Shown piece after piece: positions 8,902 through 17,200 of a stretch of DNA of 64,000 nt; the stretch's first letter is position 1; every line of letters begins with the position of its first letter. Both the position numbers and the translations under genes were made by a program. The notes beneath the pieces were generated by a model. The model was given only the letters and a program-made list of their open reading frames with translations, ran no database searches and had not been told where the DNA came from. Source of the DNA: Amycolatopsis regifaucium (GTDB lineage: Bacteria; Actinomycetota; Actinomycetes; Mycobacteriales; Pseudonocardiaceae). The DNA lies in the NCBI RefSeq assembly GCF_001613935.1, contig NZ_LQCI01000002.1, positions 1 through 64,000 of the forward strand, in the 5' to 3' direction.

Positions 8902-9852
8902 TCAGGACGGCCCCAGCTTCCGGACATGGTCCATCGGACAGTCACCGGTCGCGACCAACGCGATGATCGGCGTCGACAGGCCACTGTCGACATAGGACTG
9001 GATTCGTGCACGGCAGTGTTCCGGACCGCCGTGCACGACGAGGTCGTCCACGACCTCGTCGGGGATCACCTCCATAGCCTTGCGGCGATCACCTCGGGAC
9101 CAGGCTTCGTGCATCGGCGCGAGGGCCTCGCCGCGGCCGAGCCATTCGTGGAAAGCGGCGTAGACGGGCACTGTCAGGTAGCCGGTGATGAGCCTGCGGG
9201 CAAGCCTGCGCGCCAGGGCCTTGTCCGGGGTGGGACAGACGAAGACGCGGGCCGCCAGTTCGATGTCCTGTCCGACCTCTTTGCGAATCCGGGGTACATC
9301 GCCGGGCGCGAGCCAATTGGTGATCGCGCAGTCGGCCTCCCGCGCGGCCAGCCTCAGCATCTCCGGTCGCAACGCGGCGAGCGCCAGCTCCGGTGGTGGA
9401 TCGACCGGATGCTCCAGGCGGAAGTCCCTGACCGAGAAGGTCTCGTAATCCTCGCTCACTCTTTCGCCCGCCAAGGCCGTCCGCAAGAACCGCAGGGTGT
9501 CCCGGACCCGGCGGAGCGGGGTCGCGTATTCCGTCGCGTTCCACTTCCGCACGATCACCGGCGACGACGCGCCGATGCCCAGGACGAAACGGCCCGGCGC
9601 GAGCCCGGCCAGCGTGGCCGCGTTCATCGCCAGCAGGGCGGGGCCGCGGGTGTACACCTGAGCGACGGCGGTACCGAGCCGTAGTCCCGGCGCCCATTGG
9701 GAGGCCAGCGCCAACGGCGTGAAGGCGTCGGTACCCGCCTTTTCGGAGGTCCAGAGGTCGGTGTACCCGAGATCCGGCAGTTCTTCGACGATCTCCCGAT
9801 GTCGTGCGAGAGGTACTCCGGGCAACGGGATGGTGATACCCCACCGGTCCAT
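8902..9852 (-). CDS. LLM-class F420-dependent oxidoreductase
   Basis: 316 residues from the ATG at 9852 (MDRWGITIPLPG), with a GAGGAG ribosome site. It has a TIM-barrel luciferase-like fold with the typical ordered strands: LGYTDLWTSEKAGTDAFTPLALAS, LRLGTAVAQVYTRGPALLAMNAATL and GRFVLGIGASSP. These match actinobacterial coenzyme F420-dependent oxidoreductases; substrate is unknown. It is the last gene of an apparent operon with the GNAT gene (25-base gap) and the deacetylase. No secretion signal. Confidence 0.85.
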   Translation of the reverse strand: MDRWGITIPLPGVPLARHREIVEELPDLGYTDLWTSEKAGTDAFTPLALASQWAPGLRLGTAVAQVYTRGPALLAMNAATLAGLAPGRFVLGIGASSPVIVRKWNATEYATPLRRVRDTLRFLRTALAGERVSEDYETFSVRDFRLEHPVDPPPELALAALRPEMLRLAAREADCAITNWLAPGDVPRIRKEVGQDIELAARVFVCPTPDKALARRLARRLITGYLTVPVYAAFHEWLGRGEALAPMHEAWSRGDRRKAMEVIPDEVVDDLVVHGGPEHCRARIQSYVDSGLSTPIIALVATGDCPMDHVRKLGPS

Positions 9853-9877
9853 GTGCTCTCCTCGGGTAACGCCGTCC

Positions 9878-10495
9878 TCAGGACTTGCCGGCGCGCTTGC
9901 TCGCCTGCGGCCGCCAGATCGGGTACAGCGACGGACCGCCCTCGAGGGTGATCGCCTCACCGAGGCGGATCTGTCCGAGGCGCTCGTACAGAGCGAGATT
10001 GCGCAGGCAGCTGGCTTCGCCGTAAACGCCGGCGTCCGCGCCGTCGGCGAGGGCGAACTGGGCCATCTTGAGCCTGGTACCGAGTCCCTTGCCCTGCTGC
10101 CCGGGAACGGCCGAGAGGTAGGTTCCGTAGAGATGTGGCGGCAGGTTTCGCGGGTGATTGTCGTTGAGCAGGTTCATGAAGGCGACCGCTCGCTCCGCCT
10201 GATCGTCCAACTCCTTTTCCAGTCGCGCCAGGACATCGGCATGGTCTTGCGCGGTTGGCAGGACGGAGGGTGGATAGAACAAGGAGGCCGCGCTGAAGTC
10301 TTCGATCTGCAGGGCCAGGCCGCCACCCGCGAACGTCGATTCCACGATCACGGTGAAGAAGCGCCGGTTGGCTTCGGCCCGGCGTTCCGGGTCCGGGAAG
10401 ATCCACGAGAAGACAGGGTCATCGAAGAAGGCCTGAGCGTAAACGTCGACCAGGGTGTCTACCCGGTCCTCGGCGACACGGCTGATTGTGGGCAA
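9878..10495 (-). CDS. GNAT-family N-acetyltransferase
   Basis: 205 residues; the start is a TTG at 10495 with GAGGA upstream, as no closer ATG or GTG fits. The acetyl-CoA-binding motif A is YLSAVPGQQGKGLGTRLK (Q-x-x-G-x-G), followed by a motif B-like helix, SCLRNLALYERLG. It belongs to the group of GNATs with an N-terminal DDPVFSWIFPDPERR segment. Substrate unknown, cytoplasmic. It sits between the deacetylase (42-base gap) and the LLM oxidoreductase, so the three are probably co-transcribed. Confidence 0.85.
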   Translation of the reverse strand: MPTISRVAEDRVDTLVDVYAQAFFDDPVFSWIFPDPERRAEANRRFFTVIVESTFAGGGLALQIEDFSAASLFYPPSVLPTAQDHADVLARLEKELDDQAERAVAFMNLLNDNHPRNLPPHLYGTYLSAVPGQQGKGLGTRLKMAQFALADGADAGVYGEASCLRNLALYERLGQIRLGEAITLEGGPSLYPIWRPQASKRAGKS

Positions 10496-10537
10496 GGTGA
10501 ACGATCCTCTCGGTCGGGAAACGAGTTCGGCCGGTCA

Positions 10538-11443
10538 TCACCCGGCGGGACGCGCTCGCTGTGCCACCGCGTGCCGGGCGACGTCGGCGTGGGTGGTGAA
10601 CCAGACACCGGGGCGGGCCGCGATGTACGCCAGTAACTCGCGCAACACCTTGATCCGGGACCGGTGTCCGATGATGTGCGGGTGGAGGGCCAGGGTGAAC
10701 AGGCCACCCTCGGCGTAGGCCGCGTCGAACTCGTCCTGCCAGATTCGCAGGACTTCGTGCGGCGCGAGTACCTGCTTTCCCAAGGCGTCGTCAGGAAAGT
10801 ACGGAGCGTCGTCGCGGATCCAGGAGACCGGAACCTCCGTCACCCCCGTCGCTTCATCGCGGTGCAGGAGCTCGTACGGCTGGTCGTCTGCCATGAGCGA
10901 GGAGTCGTACTCGAGACCCAGTTCCCGGATGATCGGCAGCGTGTGCGCGGTGAAGTCCCAATACGGGGTGCGTAAACCGACCGGACGGGCTCCGGCGGCG
11001 ACTTCCATCGCCTCCGCGCTGCGCAGGGCCAGCTCCCGTTCCTGTCCGGCCGTCAGATCCCCGCATTTTTCGTGGATCCACCCGTGGAGACCGATCTCGT
11101 GTCCGTCCGCCCGCACCGCGGCGAGGCCCGCGGGATCGAGCTCGGTGGACACCACGGGATAGAAGAAGGTGGCGGGAACGGAGTGCCGTCGAAGGGTTTC
11201 GAGAACCCGGGGCAAGCCGACACGGGCACCGTACTGGCCCTGGGAAAGAAGACCGGGCCCGTCCATACCCCGGGACAGGACAAGGGTCTCGTTGTCGACG
11301 TCGACCGAGATCGCGACGGCCACGGTGGCGTTCCGAGGCCAGGCCCCGAGCTCCAGCGCGTTCGAGGCACCGACCTCGGCCACCATGGACCGCCACCGCG
11401 TTTCCGGCCATTCCCAGGGAGCGGATTGCGCGTTCGACATCAT
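10538..11443 (-). CDS. Polysaccharide deacetylase-family protein (CE4 fold)
   Basis: 301 residues, ATG at 11443 with another at 11440. NodB-type motifs are present: SVDVDNE near residue 47 in place of the usual TFDD, HGWIHEK (His-x3-His metal site), RTPYWDF and a late HPHIIGHRSR. The absence of a signal peptide and the DVDNE/HGWIHEK forms resemble the cytoplasmic allantoinase-like/PuuE branch, which acts on small amides or imides rather than cell-wall glycans. First gene of a three-gene operon with a GNAT and an LLM oxidoreductase. The substrate cannot be assigned. Confidence 0.82.
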   Translation of the reverse strand: MMSNAQSAPWEWPETRWRSMVAEVGASNALELGAWPRNATVAVAISVDVDNETLVLSRGMDGPGLLSQGQYGARVGLPRVLETLRRHSVPATFFYPVVSTELDPAGLAAVRADGHEIGLHGWIHEKCGDLTAGQERELALRSAEAMEVAAGARPVGLRTPYWDFTAHTLPIIRELGLEYDSSLMADDQPYELLHRDEATGVTEVPVSWIRDDAPYFPDDALGKQVLAPHEVLRIWQDEFDAAYAEGGLFTLALHPHIIGHRSRIKVLRELLAYIAARPGVWFTTHADVARHAVAQRARPAG

Positions 11444-11769
11444 CCAGCCCTTTCTCGCTCAAGTGGCCGAGTCGCCGACCGTGCATGTGCTTTCCGGTGC
11501 CGATTTTTCTTCGGCAGACCGGAACTTACTCACCGTTGATAGATCTTGACGTGGATAAGCGCGACGGGCGAGCTTTCGTCCATCCCCTTTGCCCCGGATC
11601 TCCTCGACGAGGGCCGGCTTGTCGTCGGCCGTCGGTGCCGACTCCGCTCCCACGATGTCATGAATTTCGGCGAAAGATGCACATTGGGGCACTTCATCGC
11701 CCTTGCCCCGGCTTCGCTTTTCGACCGGCGTCAGAATGACGGGTGACCGGCGACCCTTCGGGAGCGATG
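11444..11769. other. Divergent intergenic region without recognised features
   Basis: 326 bases between the deacetylase operon (minus) and the plus-strand gene at 11770. A CCTTTGCCCCGGATC stretch near 11588 and CCTTGCCCCGGC near 11701 loosely resemble the motif at 3861 and 4065. Short open frames here lack ribosome sites and homology. Promoters for both directions must lie here, but none can be defined with confidence. Confidence 0.3.
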
Positions 11770-12840
11770 ATGACCCACCCGTTCACCCCTGAGCTTCACG
11801 GCATGCTGCTCCGCACCGCCGGCTGGCTGCCCGACGACACCCTCACCCATGCCCGCGGCATGCTGGCGGAGCACCGATGCGGTGACGTCGCCCGGCTGTT
11901 GGTCTTCGCGGGCAGGCGGACGACACTGCCGCTGACCGAGGACGACCTCGATGTGCTGGGTGAGCTGCTCCAGGCCGAGGGCGGCGACCCCAGTTCACTG
12001 GCCAATGTGGAACTCACCCCCGACGACATTCCGCCGCCGTGGCGATTTTCGGTGGAATGGGGTGAGTCCGGCGAGGGCGGGCAAAGCGAGGACACGAACA
12101 ACGCGATGCTGATCTCCGCGCTCGCCGAACAGGACCTGCTCGCCACCGCGATCGGCGAACCCGGCCTGCGCGGCCTGTGGAGCGTCGTACGCAGCCCCAT
12201 CGACGACGCGCCTTACCCGCCCCCTCGCGTGGTGTATGTGGCCGAGGTCGACGACGAGCACGAAGAGGCCTCGGCACCGGCCGAACTGGCAGGACGATTC
12301 CAGGAGAGCCTGATCGCCGCCGGCGAACGGGACCCGCAGGTCGAGGTGATCCCGCTCGGAACCGGCGGCGGCCTTCGCTATCAGCGTGCCGCGCAAGAGA
12401 ACGGCAGGCTGCTCTGGGCCGCCGACACCGACTCCGAGGTCCAGGTGGCCAGGGTCTTCGACAAGGTCGACCCTGAAGCGGGGCCCATGTTCGATCCCGA
12501 CCGGCCGAAGATCACCGACGATGGCGAGCGGGAGAGGATCTGCGAGTATCTCGAGTCGGGCACGTTGCTGCTCGTCACTTCGGTGCTGATGGACGACATC
12601 GTCGAACCCGAACGCGGGGCGATGGTGCCGACGAATTTCTACACCGACGGATCCTGGGTGTGGACCGACTCGATCACCTACTACCTTCGGGAGCACCACC
12701 TGACCCCGGATCCCGAATTCGTGGCCTATATCAACGACATCGACGGTTCGCCGCCGATTCCGGACACCGTGGCCCTCGGCCGGGTCATGAAGGCACTGAC
12801 CCCGTCGGCCGACGGTGAACCCGCGTGGACCGGTTCCTGA
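11770..12840 (+). CDS. Hypothetical acidic protein
   Basis: 356 residues from the ATG at 11770, chosen because GGGAG sits 5 bases upstream; ATGs at 11767 and 11743 are alternatives. Not recognised. It is soluble and acidic, with no signal peptide or membrane helix. The N-terminal 60 residues look helical (LHGMLLRTAGWLPDDTLTHAR), the middle is Pro/Asp-rich, and the C-terminal third contains a Trp/Tyr-rich stretch, TDGSWVWTDSITYYL. That TDGSWVW feature recurs in small actinobacterial proteins near type VII loci and toxin-immunity islands, so a role linked to secretion is possible but unproven. Confidence 0.6.
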   Translation: MTHPFTPELHGMLLRTAGWLPDDTLTHARGMLAEHRCGDVARLLVFAGRRTTLPLTEDDLDVLGELLQAEGGDPSSLANVELTPDDIPPPWRFSVEWGESGEGGQSEDTNNAMLISALAEQDLLATAIGEPGLRGLWSVVRSPIDDAPYPPPRVVYVAEVDDEHEEASAPAELAGRFQESLIAAGERDPQVEVIPLGTGGGLRYQRAAQENGRLLWAADTDSEVQVARVFDKVDPEAGPMFDPDRPKITDDGERERICEYLESGTLLLVTSVLMDDIVEPERGAMVPTNFYTDGSWVWTDSITYYLREHHLTPDPEFVAYINDIDGSPPIPDTVALGRVMKALTPSADGEPAWTGS

Positions 12841-12888
12841 AAATGCCGGGCCGTCGCGTCGGCGACCACGCCCGTATATAGAGATTTC

Positions 12889-13488
12889 ATGAAGTCGCCG
12901 CGCACAGAATGGAAGCCGAGCATTCCGAAGGGATGCGGTGACGACTACAGGATCGTGAGCAGAATGGCGGGTTCCATGGGAACGGTCTCTTCCGGAGCGA
13001 CGGTCAAGGTGATGGACGGAGTATCTCCCAAACTGCTCGCGGCCGCCCAGTTCTACAAGGCCAATTTCGCCTGGGATGTCGAAATTCAGGGGAACTCGCT
13101 GCTACTGTGCCTCTCCGGTGGCATGGCGGCGGTCTCCGTGCCGTTCCGGGGCGGCGAACACCTTTTCGCCGCGACCGCCGCTTTGCCTCGTGGCCCGATG
13201 TTGCTGGTGCCCGGTGCTCCGTTCCGAGCGTTCGCGCTCGTCGAATCGGACGACTGCGTGGTCTCGGACGAGGAGCTGCCCAAAGGCGTGCTGTTCCACC
13301 GTTCCCCCACCAAGGCCTTGCTGCCGCCGACGGTCACCTCACGCGGCGCCGTGCAGTGGCTGCGCGAACCGTCGCCGAAGGACCGTTGGCTGCCCGTGGC
13401 CTCCGGGGTCATCGCCGCGCTTTCCCGGCCGCAGTGGCGGTCACACCGATATCCCCTCATTCGGGCGGCACGCGGCGAGTTCAGCTGA
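12889..13488 (+). CDS. Hypothetical protein, degenerate prim-pol-like fold
   Basis: 199 residues from the ATG at 12889; the ATG at 12964 or a GTG just before it would also fit, so the start is weak. The order NSLLLCLSGGMAAVSVP, then GPMLLVPG, FRAFALVESDD, LLPPTVTSRGAVQWL and RWLPVASGVIAAL follows the pattern of actinobacterial bifunctional DNA primase/polymerase-like proteins. The acidic catalytic residues of active prim-pol domains are not apparent, so an inactive relative is more likely. It overlaps the end of the convergent LuxR gene by 8 bases. Function unknown. Confidence 0.55.
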   Translation: MKSPRTEWKPSIPKGCGDDYRIVSRMAGSMGTVSSGATVKVMDGVSPKLLAAAQFYKANFAWDVEIQGNSLLLCLSGGMAAVSVPFRGGEHLFAATAALPRGPMLLVPGAPFRAFALVESDDCVVSDEELPKGVLFHRSPTKALLPPTVTSRGAVQWLREPSPKDRWLPVASGVIAALSRPQWRSHRYPLIRAARGEFS

Positions 13489-14116
13489 TCGCTCCGGACC
13501 GGAGCGCCAGCATGACCATTCGCGACCGGTCGCCGGTGTGCAGCTTCCTGGAAATCCGGGCGAGATGTCCTTTGACCGTGTTCACGGACAAGGCGAGCTC
13601 GATACCGATCTCCCGATTCGACTTCCCGTCCGCCACCAGGGAAAGAATCTCGAGCTCGCGCTCGGACAGGCCCCGCACTGACTCGTCCAGGATGGCCCGG
13701 CCCGCGGGCGGCGCGGGCTCGAACCTGTCGACCAGGTAGCCGACCGCGTTCGCGGCGAAAGCGGCGGTCGCCGGTGCCGGATCCTCCCCGGACGCGATCA
13801 CGATCACACGTTTCCGGCCCTGCCGACGCAGACCGCTGACCAGGTCGGCCACTTCGCGCGGAGCCTGGCGAGTGTGCAACAGGACGAGGTCGTAGCTCTC
13901 CGACCCGGGTAGACTGTGTGGCGCGTTGACTTCGGTGACCGTCTCGGCGCCCATGACCTTGAGCCTGCCCGCCAGATTCCGGCGTCTGCCCGGATGCGGA
14001 CCCACCAGCAGTGCCCGGAACCCGTCCAGGACCGGCAAGCTCGGCTGCCCGACGAGTTCATGATGCCCGTTCTCGACGTCGGCACGGGCCGCCGTTTCCG
14101 CGTTCTGTTCGCTCAT
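13481..14116 (-). CDS. LuxR-family regulator with degenerate receiver domain
   Basis: 211 residues from the ATG at 14116; a TTG at 14155 is possible. Residues about 30-135 follow a response-regulator receiver fold, but the strand that should carry the phosphorylated Asp reads YDLVLLHTRQAP, with His in that place. Residues about 145-205 are a NarL/LuxR helix-turn-helix (LSERELEILSLVADGKSNREIGIELALSVNTVKGHL). No sensor kinase is adjacent, so it is probably a phosphorylation-independent DNA-binding regulator. It lies just downstream of the synthase operon terminator and could regulate the cluster. Confidence 0.82.
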   Translation of the reverse strand: MSEQNAETAARADVENGHHELVGQPSLPVLDGFRALLVGPHPGRRRNLAGRLKVMGAETVTEVNAPHSLPGSESYDLVLLHTRQAPREVADLVSGLRRQGRKRVIVIASGEDPAPATAAFAANAVGYLVDRFEPAPPAGRAILDESVRGLSERELEILSLVADGKSNREIGIELALSVNTVKGHLARISRKLHTGDRSRMVMLALRSGAIS

Positions 14117-14213
14117 TCTTCTGTCGAAGCTTATTTGAGGTTCGATGACTGTCAAGCGAGCTGCCTGAATCCAGGAGAGAAGTGCCCGATGTTACTTTTC
14201 ACCTTCGCGGTGA

Positions 14214-14270
14214 AGTACATGATGGCCCCCTTCCTTGCGCTAGGCGCAAGGAAGGGGGCCATCATGTACT
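14214..14270. terminator. Perfect 27-bp inverted repeat, terminator of the synthase operon
   Basis: Arms 14214-14240 and 14244-14270 are perfectly complementary with a TAG loop. The core is GGCCCCCTTCCTTGCGC. It starts 10 bases after the stop of the minus-strand synthase gene and precedes the LuxR gene. There is no long T-run, as is common for high-GC actinobacterial terminators. Near-identical hairpins occur at 28409 and 46229. Confidence 0.85.
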
Positions 14271-14279
14271 GGCCGTAGC

Positions 14280-17200
14280 CTAGCGAGCTTCGGTGTCGTC
14301 CACGTCGTAGATCTCGCAGCCGGTGATCCGGATCAGCACCCGACCATCCATTGTGGACGCCTCGTCGACGTTCTCGGCGGCGACGTGGTTGAGCACGATG
14401 CCGTCGGGGTTCGCGCGGGAGACCGGGCCGTCACCTCCCGCGGTGAAGAAGTCGATCCGCCCGATGGCCCTGGGAACGGCGAGCAGGTGGACGCCGTTTT
14501 CGTCCGTCCGCAACATCCGTGTCCGAGCCAGCGCGTCCAGCAGGACCGACGGGACCGGCGGATTCTCCTGTAGTGCGCGGTCCGACTCGGTCACCGGGCG
14601 CACGTACGACCACCGGGCACTCGAGCCGCGGGGGCCTTCGACCGATTCGGTAGTCGCCTGGAAGACACCGCCGAGATATACCCCGCTACCCGGTCGATAG
14701 TACGGATCGTCCGACCGCTTCCCCGTGACCCGTTCCGCCGCCCTCGGCGGCGAAGCGAGGGGCCCCAGTTCGGCGACGCAGGTGAAATGCGGCCGGTCGC
14801 GGCGCAGCACCCGACCACGCCGGTCCACGACGTCACTGGTGATCCGAACCTTCACCAGCGCCTTCTCGCCTTCGTGGCCGGTGACCGTCGCCGTCACCCG
14901 ATAAGGGCTTCCGGGTCGGGCCTTCGGTGCCACGAACGCGTGGAACCGCAGATCGCGCAGGGCACTCACCGGGCGGTCAGGGAACAGTTCCGCCGCCGCT
15001 TCGGCCGCGACCGTGGCGAGGCCGGTGCCGTGCAGGGTGGGTTTGTCGTTCACGAGGTGGTCGGCGAGGAATCCGGCTGTCCGATCCCCCAGTTCGAGCA
15101 CCCACTCCGCCGAGCCGGCGTCGAATCGGTACGGCGTGCCGAGCAGCCAAGGCGCCCGAGCCGGACGATTCCGCACGAAACCGGGGAACTGCTGGGAAAA
15201 GGTCTCCCGCTCCCTCGGGTTCAGGAAGGCGACCAACGGCTCGGAAGCCGGGAATCGGGTCAGTTCCGCGACAAAGTGCCGCACTCCTTCGGCGGGGTTG
15301 AGCGGAGCCATGATCCCGGCTCGCTCGTTGTTGCCCTGCATCAGATCGGAACCACCCATGCCGACCTCGGACCAGATCGGCCACACCAGCGTGCGTTCTT
15401 CGAGACCGCGGGCGAAGGTGTTCGCCCTGGCCGCACCGTGAAGGAAGTCGTTTCCCGGTGCGTAGTCGGTCTCGCCCGGCAGGCCGACCAGTCCGGCCAC
15501 CGAGCCGAAGTTGCACCACGAAAGGGGCTGCGCGTCCCCGAACGCTTCCTTGAGATTGTGGTATCCGCGCCGTTTCACGTCGCGGATCCGACGCAGGCCG
15601 TCAAGGGTGATCCGCGAGATGTCACCGCCGTTGTGCAGGCCCGCGCCGTGGACGAGCAGATCCACCAGGGGATCCGTCTCCCGGATCTGCCGGATCGCCG
15701 CGGTGACCGCCTCGGCCGAGTTGAGATCGCAGGAGAGGTAGTGCACCGCGTCCTCACCACACAACGCACGGAGTTCACGCAGGTTCAGCAACGACTCGCG
15801 GGCGTTGAGCAGTTTGGCGAACTGGGCGTTCAGCTCGCGGACCGGCAGGTCCGGCCGCTTCGCGCGTTCGGTGGCGATGAACTCGCCACGGAGGCGGTTC
15901 AAGTCGGAGTCAGGCGCGTCGAGGAGGTTTTCGGGCACCTCTCGTAGCTGTGACGATCCGAGGAGCCAGAGCCGGATCCGTTGCGCGGTGGCGAGTTCCT
16001 TCATACAAGCCGCCGTGATCCCCCGGGCGCCCCCTGTGGTCACCACGACGGCGCCGGGGCGAAGGACCGGGCCGATCTCGTCGAGCTCCGACGGCGAGGC
16101 CACGATCGTCGTCCGCAGCCGCTTCCCGTCACGGTGGATCACCACGGGATTCCCGCCGTAGTTCGCCAGTTCCCGGTTGACCACGGCCCAGTCCGAGGTG
16201 CCGATGACCACGGCGAGCCGGGCGCCGCGCAGATCCCAGGCGAGGCTGCTCACCAGTGCCGAGAAAAGTCCGGTGTCCGGGTGGGGCACACCACCCGCGA
16301 GAGCGTCGTCGATCACGACGCCGAGCGACCCGCCGTCGTCGATGCGGTCACGACAGGCTTTCGCGGCAAGGAAAAGCGCCTCGTGGGTGAGCACGAGGTC
16401 GTTGTCCGCCGAGGCCGGCCAGCCCGTTTCCCGCGTCGAAACGACGATGCGGACGTGGGAGAACCGGCCATCGCCGAGGGAGACCTGCTCTTCGACCGGC
16501 ACCGCACCGTCCAGCTCCCGGACGACGGCACCCGCTTCGCGCACGGCCGCGGGTACCAGCTCCGCGCATCCCGGCTGAGCGAGCACCAGCCAGTCGGGAC
16601 CGGGCGGGATCGTCCAGCTTTCGGCCACCGGTTCGAGATCTTCGGCCAAGGAACACACGTAGCGATCGTTGCGCCGGGTCGATTTGGGACGGGCGGGCGC
16701 GGAGAGCGTCACCGTCGGGGCCGGGAAAGCCCCGGCGATCTCGCGTCGAGGCGTCTCGTCCAGCGTGGCGAGCGCGCTGAGCAGGTCGATCGCGCCGTGA
16801 GCGCCGAGGTAGTCGAGTTCGGGAGCACCGGGCTCCGTCCCGGACGCCACCGGTGCCTCCGTCGAGACCTCGCACAGCACCGGCCAGCCGGCCGCGACGG
16901 CGTCACCGCGGCGCGCCAAAGCCAGCAGGAAGGCGCCCTCCCCCAGCGCCTCCCGGCCCAGGAGCGTCCCCAGTTCCGAGGTGCTGTTGCCGTTGACCGC
17001 GAGTACGAGCGCGAGGTCGAGGGTGCCTTCGCGCAGGTACCGTCGCGCGATGTCGACGGCGTGGAGCGTCGACGCCGGCCCCGCGTCGGCGAGCACCACC
17101 GGGCCGTTGAGGTCGTAGTGGTTGGCGATCCGGGCCGGGATCACGTTGCCCATCAGGCCGGGCTGACTGTCCTGTGTGGTCACAGGCGTTGTCTCCCGCA

